DNA of 64,000 nucleotides from Microcystis aeruginosa LEGE 91341 (GTDB lineage Bacteria; Cyanobacteriota; Cyanobacteriia; Cyanobacteriales; Microcystaceae), in contig NZ_JADEXY010000001.1 in assembly GCF_015206885.1 (NCBI RefSeq), positions 46,988 through 110,987 of the forward strand, read 5' to 3'. Both the position numbers and the translations under genes were made by a program. This document shows positions 1 to 8,449 of this stretch, piece by piece. The first letter of the stretch is position 1. Every line of letters begins with the position of its first letter. Below the pieces are notes generated by a model that searched no databases, had not been told where the DNA came from, and was given only the letters and a program-made list of their open reading frames with translations.

Positions 1-488
1 GTCAATAGGGGCGTTTTTTGGCTTTGTTCGGGGTTAATTGTATAAGTACCCGGACGATTGATTTCCCCCGCGATGGCGATTTGCAGGGGCCGGGGGGTGA
101 GAACGCTAACAGTAACCACGGGACGTTTGAGATAGGTGGTGTAACGTTTGGCCAGGGTTTGGCCGGCTTCGGTGACGGTCATTCCTTCCACTTTGACGCT
201 ACCAATTAGAGGTAAAGTTAGGGTTCCATCGGCTAAAACAAGGAAATCACCGCTTAAATCCGCGACTTGGTAGATGGTGACGCGCACTTTATCCCCTTCT
301 CCTAGGGTGTAATCTTTGCTTTCTGCGGGGATAGGGGCAATCGCTTCTTTAGGGGGTGCAGCGCTACTAGGAGGATTAGCTTGGACTGGGCGAGCTTCTA
401 AGGAAGTTAGAGGGGCAATAGTGCCGATAATTAATAGATAACGTAGTGATTTGCTGATTAAATGCTGTAATTGGCTGCTATTTAACAT
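1..488 (-). CDS. Polysaccharide export outer-membrane protein (Wza/GumB family), partial
   Basis: Reading from the ATG at 488 towards the window edge gives about 162 residues, still open at position 1, so the 3' part lies outside. The N-terminus has a hydrophobic stretch (LLIIGTIAPLTSL) ending in a plausible signal cleavage region, followed by a Pro/Ala-rich linker. From about residue 59 comes a poly-export domain (YTLGEGDKVRVTIYQV, then LPLIGSVKVEGMT), and near residue 138 the start of an SLBB-like segment (IAIAGEINRPGTYTI). The family forms the outer-membrane channel of Wzy/ABC capsule or exopolysaccharide export. It is divergent from the next gene. The start gives the best signal peptide. 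Confidence 0.85.
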   Translation of the reverse strand, partial: MLNSSQLQHLISKSLRYLLIIGTIAPLTSLEARPVQANPPSSAAPPKEAIAPIPAESKDYTLGEGDKVRVTIYQVADLSGDFLVLADGTLTLPLIGSVKVEGMTVTEAGQTLAKRYTTYLKRPVVTVSVLTPRPLQIAIAGEINRPGTYTINPEQSQKTPLL

Positions 489-654
489 GATTAATAGGAT
501 TAATTTTATCGTTAACATTGGCGATCAGTGTAGCACAAATAGTCGATCGCCTATGGAAACCCCCTGTAATATCGCATCTATCGAGAGTTACCGCTAACTG
601 TAAGATAGTTTTAATGATTGCCTGTATGTAAATGTAAAGGGGTATATTAATTTT

Positions 655-2853
655 ATGACAGCTACTAGCACAATTCCCGATTTTTGTCAAGGAATAAAAT
701 ATTTTGGGGGTTCCTTACCCGAATTTGATAAATATGCAGGAAAAGCCGCTATCGCTGAGGGAAAAACCGCTATTATTGCCGCTAATGACCCAAATGCTAT
801 CTATCAAACTCTCCTAGCCGCCGATGCTTTGCGTTACCTCACCCTACAAATCACCGCTACCAAAGAATCGGGACACCCCGGCGGTTTTGCCAGCGCTGCC
901 GACGTGATTGCCTCTTTGATGATGTTAGGCCAGAAAAATATTTTCACCGAAGTGGGCCATCATGCTCCCGGTTTTTATAGTAACGTCTTTCTCGATCGCT
1001 CTCTGGAAGCCATGGGCATCAGCAACGTCAGCCAATTGGGAGAACGTTTTCGGGAAAAACACGGACTTTTAGGACATCTTTCTGGACAAATCCCCGGACT
1101 GCTCGGGCCCGCTGGTCCTTTGGGCCAAGGCCAACATTTCGCCATGGCAGCGGCCAAATTACACCCTAATACCCTTTTCCCTGTGACTATCGGGGATGGT
1201 GGTTTAGGAGAACCCTACATTATGAGTAGTTTTGGTCATTTTCACACTGCTTATCCAGAAATTACTAATTTTCTGCCGATTTTAGTTTGGAATGGCTATT
1301 CTCAAGAACACCATAGCATGGTGTCCCTGAAAACTAACGCCGAAATGGAAGCCTATTGGCGCGGTAATGGTTTTGAGGAAGTGATTCTTATTAATGCTAA
1401 AGACTTCGATGATGCTAATCAAAATGGGGAATATGTAGATAGCACCAAATTCTCTTTTAACCAGCGTCTGGAGTTCATGAAAGCGGTGTTAATGGCCACG
1501 GATAAAGCCGCCCAATTAGCTCTAGGTGGTAAACTAACCGTTATCATTATTAAACAACTGAAAGGGGCGGGAGTTCACAAACGGGGAGCGGCTTCCCATA
1601 ATCTTTATCCTGGAGATTCTTTAGAAAAAGATTATATCGTTGCTGCCTTACAAGAACGCGCTTTACCCCCAGAAGCTTGGGCAATTGTTCGTACTAATTT
1701 CGAGCGCTCTGGAGGGGGTTCAGCAGGGGAAACAGTGGTGACGGAAAAAGTCTTACCGCTGCCGGATTTAGGAACCTTACCGATGACCGAATATACTGTG
1801 GGTGGCGATAAAAAAGTGGCCACCACTGCTATGGGGGAATTAGTGGTAGCTGTGGGTAAAGCTGACCCTAATTTTGTTGTCACTAATGCTGATGGTAATG
1901 CCGCTTCAGGAATTAATAATATTAACGTCGGTTTAAAGATTATTCACCCCACCACCGATGATACCTATTTCCAAGCACCTAATGGTCAAGTTTATGAACC
2001 TTTAAGCGAGGATGCCTGTGCCGGATTAGCCGTCGGTTTATCTCTCTTAGGAGCGCGGACTTTATGGTGTTCCTACGAGTCTTTTGCTATCAATGGTTTA
2101 CCGATTTGGCAAACTGTAACCCAAGCGATGGCCGAGTTACGTCGTCCCACCCCTTCTACTATTACTTTATTCACCGCCGGAGCCTTGGAACAAGGGCGTA
2201 ATGGTTGGACACACCAACGCCCAGAGATTGAAAATTATTTCGCCGCTATGATGCGAAATGGTAATATTTTCCCGCTCTTTCCCTGCGATGCTAACAGTAT
2301 TCAAGTCTGTTATGAATGGGCGTTAGGAACTAGCAATAAAGGCATTACAATCACCGCGAGTAAATCGCCTTTACCAGTACGAACCAGCTTTGAGCAAACC
2401 CGTCAAGCTTTGGAAAAAGGCGGCATAATTCTCCACGAATCGGAAGGCAGTAAAAAAGTCGTTTTTGCCGTCATTGGTGATATGACTTTATTACCCGTTT
2501 TTGATTCTGCACAACAGTTAGAAGCAGCTGGAATCGGCGTAAAAATCGTCTCGGTAATTAATCCTCGTCGTCTCTATCGTCCTAGCGATGTGATGAGTGA
2601 AACTAGCTCGCAAGCTGATAATAATTTCCTTGATGATGCTGGTTTTGATAGTCTCTTTGCTGGTGATGCTTTAATCGGAGTAACCGGTGGTACAAGCGCC
2701 ATGTTAGAACCGATTCTGTTACGCAGTAACACCCGTCGGGATGTCTTCGCTTGGAAACGGGGAGAAACCACCGCCAGTGCCGGGGAAATTATGGCCTATA
2801 ATGGCTTAACTGCCAATGCTTTAACTGCGCGTGCTACCCAGTTATTAGGTTAA
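655..2853 (+). CDS. Phosphoketolase-like ThDP-dependent enzyme
   Basis: 732 residues resembling the XFP/transketolase superfamily. The N-terminal half carries a ThDP-binding-like region (SGHPGG near residue 75, GPAGPLGQGQH near 155, GDGGLGEP near 180). The C-terminal half has WTHQRPEIE and FPCDANS, which match the WTHQDPG and PPDAN signatures of phosphoketolases. Phosphoketolases split xylulose-5-P or fructose-6-P into acetyl-P and an aldose phosphate. The canonical GDGEAETGP motif is replaced by GDGGLGEP, and the protein is shorter than the usual ~800 residues, so this is probably the divergent cyanobacterial paralogue (Sll0529-like) rather than the classic enzyme. The substrate is uncertain. 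A terminator-like hairpin follows. Confidence 0.75.
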   Translation: MTATSTIPDFCQGIKYFGGSLPEFDKYAGKAAIAEGKTAIIAANDPNAIYQTLLAADALRYLTLQITATKESGHPGGFASAADVIASLMMLGQKNIFTEVGHHAPGFYSNVFLDRSLEAMGISNVSQLGERFREKHGLLGHLSGQIPGLLGPAGPLGQGQHFAMAAAKLHPNTLFPVTIGDGGLGEPYIMSSFGHFHTAYPEITNFLPILVWNGYSQEHHSMVSLKTNAEMEAYWRGNGFEEVILINAKDFDDANQNGEYVDSTKFSFNQRLEFMKAVLMATDKAAQLALGGKLTVIIIKQLKGAGVHKRGAASHNLYPGDSLEKDYIVAALQERALPPEAWAIVRTNFERSGGGSAGETVVTEKVLPLPDLGTLPMTEYTVGGDKKVATTAMGELVVAVGKADPNFVVTNADGNAASGINNINVGLKIIHPTTDDTYFQAPNGQVYEPLSEDACAGLAVGLSLLGARTLWCSYESFAINGLPIWQTVTQAMAELRRPTPSTITLFTAGALEQGRNGWTHQRPEIENYFAAMMRNGNIFPLFPCDANSIQVCYEWALGTSNKGITITASKSPLPVRTSFEQTRQALEKGGIILHESEGSKKVVFAVIGDMTLLPVFDSAQQLEAAGIGVKIVSVINPRRLYRPSDVMSETSSQADNNFLDDAGFDSLFAGDALIGVTGGTSAMLEPILLRSNTRRDVFAWKRGETTASAGEIMAYNGLTANALTARATQLLG

Positions 2854-2877
2854 GTTCCCAGTTAGTTTTTTTTGATT

Positions 2878-2916
2878 ATTCCCTACTCTCTCTGATTGGA
2901 AAGTAGGGATTTTTTT
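2878..2916 (+). terminator. Rho-independent terminator between convergent genes
   Basis: Inverted repeat CCCTACT (2881-2887) and AGTAGGG (2902-2908) with a loop of about 14 nt, followed by ATTTTTTT. It lies 28 bp after the phosphoketolase-like stop and just before the end of the convergent oxygenase gene. Confidence 0.75.
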
Positions 2917-2920
2917 CAGG

Positions 2921-3856
2921 TCACTTTTGCCAACGGGGTAAACTTTTAATCACTTTCCATAGGCGAGGATATTGGAGGGATAGATAGCGTTTAATATGGG
3001 ATTTTAAACTAACTAAATCCTGAGATTCTTTTAGTTCTCTATCTTGATAAAAACGAATTAAATCATCCCGTCTTTTCAGTAAAATTTTAATTTGTTGGTA
3101 ATCTTCTGCGCTTAAAACTTGATGGGGTTGAATATTTTCTGGCAGCGGGCGCGGGATGTAAAAAGTTGTATGAGATGGGGATAATTCTTCGATAGGACGT
3201 TCTTTGGTATAGAGATAGATAGAAAGAGATTTCCGGGATAAATGTCGTTGATTTTCTGGTAAATTAATCTGAGAAAATCCATGCCATGAATATTCATTGG
3301 TTTCAAAAATAAGACAACGATTAAAGATAGGGACAAAAGATTTAATCTTATTTTCTTCCGGTTGGCGAGGATTGGAATGTAACTCTAGATTCCCTCCCCA
3401 ATCTGCTTGCCATTGGGGATTTAAATAGATTAATAAATTCAAGCGGCGATGATACCAGTGACGCTCATCGAGGTTAAAATCAATGTGAGGATCTAATTCT
3501 TGACCGTGTAAATTTTCGTGGGTTCCACCCCCATAAAAACTAGGGTCTGGAATTAAATTGTCGATACCAGTTAATTGGGAAATTAACTCGAGAAACTCTT
3601 GAGCTTGAATGTAGCGGCCAAACTGTTGATAAACACCCCCCAAACCGATTAAATCCTCATTAACCGCCTTCCCGCCAACTTTTCCTAACTCACTAATGGC
3701 TTTTTGCGGATTAAAACTGGGAAAATTTTCCAGCAAAATTTGCGCTTGCTCCCTAACTAGAAAATTATCGATGACCAAATGCTTAAACGGTTGCGCTGTC
3801 TCAAAATCTTGACGATAGACAGAAGATTTCTCATAAACAAGGGGATTGATAAACAT
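2921..3856 (-). CDS. 2OG-Fe(II) oxygenase family protein
   Basis: 311 residues with a double-stranded beta-helix oxygenase core. The iron ligands can be read as H124-x-D126 (DPHIDFN) and H192 (YSWHGF), and a basic residue near 208 (SRKS) is the likely 2-oxoglutarate contact. The GGNLELH segment fits prolyl-hydroxylase-like members. These enzymes hydroxylate protein or small-molecule substrates using Fe(II), O2 and 2-oxoglutarate; the substrate here is unknown. It is monocistronic and convergent with the phosphoketolase-like gene. A glycan or peptide modification role is possible, but nothing nearby decides it. Confidence 0.8.
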   Translation of the reverse strand: MFINPLVYEKSSVYRQDFETAQPFKHLVIDNFLVREQAQILLENFPSFNPQKAISELGKVGGKAVNEDLIGLGGVYQQFGRYIQAQEFLELISQLTGIDNLIPDPSFYGGGTHENLHGQELDPHIDFNLDERHWYHRRLNLLIYLNPQWQADWGGNLELHSNPRQPEENKIKSFVPIFNRCLIFETNEYSWHGFSQINLPENQRHLSRKSLSIYLYTKERPIEELSPSHTTFYIPRPLPENIQPHQVLSAEDYQQIKILLKRRDDLIRFYQDRELKESQDLVSLKSHIKRYLSLQYPRLWKVIKSLPRWQK

Positions 3857-3940
3857 TAGACAGCTTTTTTGTTGGTATGATAAATTGTAGCAATCAAACT
3901 AGCAAAATAAAGATTAACTCTCCTATTGACCTCATCGCCT

Positions 3941-5068
3941 ATGGACTGGTGGCACAAACTCAAAGATAATCCTCTCGCCCGTTGGGGAGCAGTTTTACTG
4001 TTAATCTTCTATTTAAGCGTAATAGCGGCGGATTTTGTCGCTCCCTACTCTCCCTACTCCTCCCAACCCGGTCAGTCTCTCCTCCCTCCCACCCAAATCT
4101 TTTGGCGCTCGCAGTCGGGAAGTAACAAGGGTGAGTGGATTGGCCCCCACGTCTATCCCACTACTCAAAGTGCTATTAATATAGAAACTGGTGAGCGGAA
4201 GCTAATTAGAGATTTTAACAACCCCTTGCCGCTACGTCTCTTGGTTAAGGGTGAACCCTATAATTTCGGTCAAATTCGCCTACCTTTGCCGCCAAAATGG
4301 CAGGAAGTAACTTTATTCCCTGGTATCCCTTTTGATCGCCATCTGTTCGGGGTCATCGGCGATGGTAGAATCAATATATTGGGAACTGACGAATCAGGAC
4401 GCGATAGTTTTAGTCGCCTGATTTTTGGGGGCAGAATTAGTTTATTTATCGGTTTGGTGGGGATTTTAATTTCTTTCCCTATCGGTTTATTTGTTGGTGG
4501 CGTTTCTGGCTATTTTGGTGGTTGGTTAGATGCGATTTTAATGCGTTTTGTGGAAGTTTTAATGACTATCCCCGGCATATATTTACTCGTGGCTCTGGCG
4601 GCCGTTTTACCCGCAGGATTAACCAGCACCCAGCGCTTTTTATTAATCGTTCTGATTACTTCTTTTATCAGTTGGTCGGGATTAGCGCGAGTAATTCGCG
4701 GTCAAGTTTTATCCCTGAAAGAACAGGAATTTATTCAGGCCGCTAAAGCTATGGGAGCAAAACCACTTTATATTATTCTGCGTCATGTGCTGCCCCAAAC
4801 TGCCAGTTATATCATTATTTCTGCTACGTTAGCCGTGCCGGGATTTATCGTGGCCGAATCGGTTTTAAGTTTAATTGGTTTGGGAATTCAACAACCTGAT
4901 CCTAGTTGGGGAAATATGCTTTCTTTGGCTACCAATGCCTCAATTATTGTTCTACAACCCTGGTTAATTTGGCCACCTGCGTTGTTAATTATTCTCACCG
5001 TTTTAGCTTTTAATTTACTCGGTGATGGTTTACGCGATTCTCTAGATCCTCGCAATTTAGAGAGATAA
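3941..5068 (+). CDS. Peptide/nickel-type ABC transporter permease (DppC/OppC family)
   Basis: About 375 residues from the ATG at 3941; an in-frame TTG at 3926 would add five residues. A first membrane helix (AVLLLIFYLSVIAADFV) is followed by a long periplasmic insert of about 110 residues and then LGTDESGRDSFSR, typical of DppC/OppC. Five more helices follow, and the cytoplasmic EAA loop is clear (FIQAAKAMGAKPLYIILRHV). The family is one of two permeases of a dipeptide, oligopeptide or nickel importer. The partner permease, ATPases and binding protein are not adjacent, which is common in cyanobacteria. Confidence 0.9.
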   Translation: MDWWHKLKDNPLARWGAVLLLIFYLSVIAADFVAPYSPYSSQPGQSLLPPTQIFWRSQSGSNKGEWIGPHVYPTTQSAINIETGERKLIRDFNNPLPLRLLVKGEPYNFGQIRLPLPPKWQEVTLFPGIPFDRHLFGVIGDGRINILGTDESGRDSFSRLIFGGRISLFIGLVGILISFPIGLFVGGVSGYFGGWLDAILMRFVEVLMTIPGIYLLVALAAVLPAGLTSTQRFLLIVLITSFISWSGLARVIRGQVLSLKEQEFIQAAKAMGAKPLYIILRHVLPQTASYIIISATLAVPGFIVAESVLSLIGLGIQQPDPSWGNMLSLATNASIIVLQPWLIWPPALLIILTVLAFNLLGDGLRDSLDPRNLER

Positions 5069-5079
5069 TTTAGTTATTT

Positions 5080-5216
5080 TAACAGTCAGGAGGCGATCGG
5101 CATGAGTCAGGAGATTATTTTTATTTATTCTCCCTTCTCCCTGCTCCCTGCTCCCCTCTCACCACTTCATAATTCATAATTCATAATTCATAATTCTTAC
5201 TCCCTCACTTCCCATT
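5080..5216. repeat. Short tandem repeat block (TTCATAA units)
   Basis: Pyrimidine-rich CTCCCTGCTCCCTG repeats at about 5139-5160 are followed by five TTCATAA-type heptamers at 5167-5196, reaching to the start of the GHL10-like gene. The complementary heptamer array recurs near 12807, 45472 and 50567. Confidence 0.8.
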
Positions 5217-6452
5217 ATGAATAAAATCAGTAAAACCTTTAATAATTTCGCCGATAGTTTGGTGATTTATAGTCAAAGATACGGAAAAATAAGCTGGTTA
5301 ATATTTTTAATTATCTTTGCTTGTATCATGACGATAACCTTTAATGATCCGGCACAATCGACCAATCAACCCCAAGAAAAACCCGAAATTCGTGGAGTTT
5401 GGTTAACTAATATCGATAGTGAGGTATTATTTAAACCGCAAACCCTAAAAGATGCCCTTGATAGGTTGGCTGATTTAAACTTTAACACTATTTATCCCAC
5501 GGTCTGGAATTGGGGTTATACACTCTATCCTTCTAAGGTAGCAGAAAAAGTCACGGGACGAGCGATCGATCCCCATGAATCTTTAAAAAATCGTGACTTT
5601 TTAAAGGAAATGATTAGCCAAGGTCATCGAAAAAAATTAAGAATTATTCCCTGGTTTGAATTTGGTTTTATGGCTCCTGCGGATTCAGAATTAGCCAAAC
5701 GACATCCCGATTGGTTAACCCAAAGACAGGATAAAAGTGTGATTTGGTGGGAAGGAAAAGTGCATCAACGGGTGTGGTTAAATCCCTTACATCCGCAGGT
5801 ACAAAACTTTATTACGGATTTAGTCAGCGAGATTATTACTAACTACGATATAGAAGGAATTCAGTTTGATGACCATTTTGGTTATCCCGCCGATTTTGGC
5901 TATGATGAAATGACGATTAAACTCTACCAAAGGGAACATTCTGGACAATTACCACCGCAAGATTACCAAGATAAAGCATGGATTCAATGGCGGGCCGATA
6001 AAATTACTGACTATATGAATAGTTTAGCCCAGACGATTAAAAAGCAGCAACCTAGAGCGATTATTTCCCTATCTCCTAATCCCTACACTTTCTCCCTAGA
6101 ATCCTATCTTTTAGATTGGCAAAAATGGCAGCAAAAAAACTTGATTGATGAGTTAGTAATACAAGTGTATCGAACTGATATGAACGCCTTTGACTGGGAA
6201 TTATCCCAACCAGAATTACAGCAAGCTAGAGAATCTATCCCCGTGGCTATTGGGATTTTATCTGGTTTAAAAGGTCGTCCGATTCCGATGGTTAATATTA
6301 CTCAACAAGTGGAAAAATCGAGACAAGAAAATTTTGGTGTTTCTTTCTTTTTCTACGAAACCTTATGGAATATCAGCAATGAATCCCCTTCCTATCGACG
6401 CAGGATTTTTAGGGAAATACTCCAGTCTGCTAATCCAGTGGTGATTCGGTAG
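5217..6452 (+). CDS. Glycoside hydrolase-like GHL10 (DUF187/YddW-type) protein
   Basis: 411 residues with one N-terminal membrane helix or uncleaved signal (about 24-44, ISWLIFLIIFACIMTITF) and then a TIM-barrel-like domain starting EIRGVWLTNIDSEVLF. Conserved-looking acidic and aromatic segments include YPTVWNWGY, WFEFGFMAP, WLNPLHP and GIQFDDHF. The DUF187/GHL10 family is related to glycoside hydrolases, and some members act on peptidoglycan-derived or other surface glycans. The export signal suggests action outside the cytoplasmic membrane. The substrate is unknown. It is preceded by a repeat-rich spacer rather than a clear operon partner. Confidence 0.82.
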   Translation: MNKISKTFNNFADSLVIYSQRYGKISWLIFLIIFACIMTITFNDPAQSTNQPQEKPEIRGVWLTNIDSEVLFKPQTLKDALDRLADLNFNTIYPTVWNWGYTLYPSKVAEKVTGRAIDPHESLKNRDFLKEMISQGHRKKLRIIPWFEFGFMAPADSELAKRHPDWLTQRQDKSVIWWEGKVHQRVWLNPLHPQVQNFITDLVSEIITNYDIEGIQFDDHFGYPADFGYDEMTIKLYQREHSGQLPPQDYQDKAWIQWRADKITDYMNSLAQTIKKQQPRAIISLSPNPYTFSLESYLLDWQKWQQKNLIDELVIQVYRTDMNAFDWELSQPELQQARESIPVAIGILSGLKGRPIPMVNITQQVEKSRQENFGVSFFFYETLWNISNESPSYRRRIFREILQSANPVVIR

Positions 6453-6597
6453 TAGTGATGGCGGCTTAATCCTTTGCTTTGCTGTGCATTGTAGTCATGG
6501 ATAAAATACCAAAGGGTTCCCCAACGTGATTCTCCATTTTTTTGGAGAAAGATAGACTCTCTCTCACCAACCGAGAAATCCTTTGTCGAAAGGTATT

Positions 6598-6700
6598 AAG
6601 TAGCTGGTTATAATTAAATTAAAAATGGATTTTAGGTTCGATCCCCCCTGCCCCCCTTGATAAGGGGGGTGTCTGATGATTTTTAACGCCTACCTACTTA
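6598..6700 (+). mobile_element. MITE family D, copy 1 (AAGTAG ends)
   Basis: About 100-bp non-coding element beginning AAGTAGCTGG and ending CGCCTACCTACTT, with imperfect terminal inversion and a central C/G-rich hairpin. Copies recur at 32427 (truncated) and 43963 (inverted). Its right end supplies the final codons and stop of the IS1 remnant, so it truncated or adjoins that IS. Confidence 0.75.
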
Positions 6701-6960
6701 TTTAATCTTTCAATAGGATTAGTTTGACCAGTTTCTTTTCCGACCGTTCGATGACTTTTACTGGGAATTACTGTCTTATAGGACTCCCAAAAGTCTGTGT
6801 AAGCAACAGCGCTCGGTAAACACCTAGTAAACTGTCCCCAAAGTTTTTTGGCTGATTGACGACTTCTATCTCCTAAATAGCAACCAATAACTTCCCTTGT
6901 TTTTCTATCAATTAACCGCCAAATATAAACCTTTATCATCTTAGAAAAAACAAAAGACCA

Positions 6961-6984
6961 CCCTTCGGCTTCTCTCAGGGTCAA
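6961..6984. repeat. Small palindromic repeat, in-frame insertion in IS1
   Basis: Sequence of the CCCTTCGGCTTCTCTCAGGG type inserted between ESDEM and WSFV of the IS1 transposase. The 24-bp insertion adds eight codons (LTLREAEG) without breaking the frame. Confidence 0.75.
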
Positions 6985-7071
6985 CATCTCATCAGATTCT
7001 ATAACCAATTTACCTTTTGGTTTGTCCGAAACCTTTATTTGACGGGGGACAGCCGCCAGTTTATTGTTGAC

Positions 7072-7172
7072 CCTTCGGCTTCGCTCAGGCTTCGGCCGTG
7101 AGCTCAGCCGAACGGGTCAACGTCGAGGCTTCGACGGTGAGCTCAGCCGAACCGCGAAGTCGAGACGTTGAC
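7072..7172. repeat. Cluster of small CTTCGG/CTGAGC palindromes with target duplication
   Basis: Several tandem and nested copies of the TTCGGCT...GCTCAGG palindrome. Flanking hexamers GTTGAC (7066-7071 and 7167-7172) form a direct repeat. Excision of one copy plus the insert restores the IS1 reading frame. Confidence 0.75.
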
Positions 7173-7319
7173 ATAATCTTGTAACCATGACCAACTTACC
7201 CCTGTTACTCTAGCAATTTCTCGTAAGAAAATTCGTTCGAGCAAAAGTTTATCAATTAATTTTTTAGTTTCGTCAGAGACGGTTTTATTAGTGGGATTGC
7301 TCACAAACGGTTGACCACA

Positions 7320-7335
7320 CTTCGACAGGCTCAGT
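7320..7335. repeat. Minimal 16-bp palindromic insertion with 7-bp direct repeats
   Basis: Core CTTCGACAGGCTCAGT is flanked exactly by GACCACA at 7313-7319 and 7336-7342, within the IS1 zinc-ribbon codons. Removal restores CGQPFV. Confidence 0.8.
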
Positions 7336-7573
7336 GACCACATTCTTTACATTGACGTTTGGGGTTTCCATTATGAATAGAAGCATTCTTGATAGTATGT
7401 GAGAACCACAACGCTTGACAGGGGAATAGAGGTGAACTAGGGGGGGTATTTTTTCGGTGCTAGACTGATACTAAATCCGTTGAGCATAGGCTACTTATGA
7501 GGAGAGACAAGAGGCAAAAGGGGGAATAAATAATCAGTTTTTAATAACCAAATTTAGTATAATATTTGAGTAA

Positions 7574-7801
7574 GCCAGACAGGAGCCAGAAAAAGATATT
7601 TATCAGAAAATTCATGATCAAGCTAGAGGTTTAAAAACTGATTCTAGCCAATTATTTTTATTAATAAATATTCTACACAATTCATACCAGGTAAGCAAGA
7701 GGACTACGGCACTACTACCGAATCATTACCTATTGGCAGATGATGATTATCTAACAGTTATTTCCTGTCATTATCATTACCAAGATTACTGCGATCGCTG
7801 A
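7574..7801 (+). pseudogene. Unrecognised 76-codon open stretch without a start
   Basis: In the 430-bp region between the IS1 remnant and the acetyltransferase, an open stretch reads EPEKDIYQKIHDQARGL and later LLADDDYLTVISCHYHYQ before a TGA. It begins right after an in-frame stop and has no convincing start codon, so it is probably the tail of a degraded gene. I do not recognise the family. The rest of 7420-7853 shows nothing else. Confidence 0.3.
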
Positions 7802-7853
7802 TTTTGGATGGTGCGTGTTTGCGACAATAATCTCTGATAAAATGCCTCTTAGC

Positions 7854-8444
7854 TTAACTACTATAAGAATTCATCTTTCTATCGTATTGAGGACGACAGG
7901 GGCTGCCCCAAGCGACCTTTTGAGCGGGAATATCGGCAAATACGCTACTTCTTGCCCCAATAACAACATTAGAGCCAATTTTTACCCCCGGAGCCAAAAA
8001 ACAATCGGCGGCGATCCATGTACCATTACCGATGAGGATGGGAGTGGTTTTTAAGCCAAAAGAGCGATCGCCCGGATCGTGACTGCCAGTGCAAAGATAG
8101 CATTTTTGAGAAATCACACAATGACTGCCGATGGTAACGTTATCTAAACTATAAATCACCACATCATCGCCAATCCAAGTATAATCGCCGATCGCTACTT
8201 TCCAAGGATAAGTCACCCTTACCGTCGGGCGAATTTTCACCCCAAGGCCGATTTTAGCCCCAAATAGCCGCAAAACAGCACAGCGAAAGCTGTCCATCTG
8301 GTGCAAACTGAGGGGAAAAAGAATTCCCTGTACTAACCACCAAAGTAGGATAATTGGATTAGAACGACCGCGATCAAACCAAGATTGATCGTAGGTACGC
8401 AGATCTAGCCACGCTTCCTCATCGGTGCGGATTTCTGGGGACAT
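7854..8444 (-). CDS. WcaF-like putative acetyltransferase (left-handed beta-helix)
   Basis: 196 residues. The first ~80 residues match the WcaF N-terminal region (WLDLRTYDQSWFDRGRSNPIILLWWLVQG), followed by hexapeptide repeats of the IGDYTWIGDDVVIYS and IGNGTWIAADCFLAPGVKIGSNVVIGARSSV kind, ending KVAWGSPCRPQYDR. These enzymes O-acetylate sugars during capsule or exopolysaccharide synthesis. The gene begins 5 bp after the stop of the upstream glycosyltransferase, so the two are surely co-transcribed and probably act on the same glycan. Confidence 0.88.
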   Translation of the reverse strand: MSPEIRTDEEAWLDLRTYDQSWFDRGRSNPIILLWWLVQGILFPLSLHQMDSFRCAVLRLFGAKIGLGVKIRPTVRVTYPWKVAIGDYTWIGDDVVIYSLDNVTIGSHCVISQKCYLCTGSHDPGDRSFGLKTTPILIGNGTWIAADCFLAPGVKIGSNVVIGARSSVFADIPAQKVAWGSPCRPQYDRKMNSYSS

Positions 8445-8449
8445 AGGAC

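Larger units (their letters stand above)
6694..7420 (-). pseudogene. IS1-family transposase remnant, broken by palindromic insertions
   Basis: The N-terminal zinc-ribbon/HTH part (CKECG...FVSNPTNKTVSDETKKL) and the C-terminal DDE part (ESDEM...WSFVFSKMIKVYIWRLIDRKTREV) are those of IS1. Three insertions interrupt it: 16 bp at 7320-7335 flanked by a 7-bp repeat GACCACA, about 101 bp at 7072-7172 flanked by GTTGAC, and 24 in-frame bp at 6961-6984. Removing the second joins DYVN to NKLAAVPRQ in frame. There is an additional indel near 7405 in the zinc ribbon, and the 3' end is replaced by MITE D. It is non-functional as read. Confidence 0.8.

Noticed and set aside
18..209. 63-codon plus-strand frame at the window start
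   Set aside because: It is antisense to the polysaccharide export gene, whose domain is clear on the other strand.
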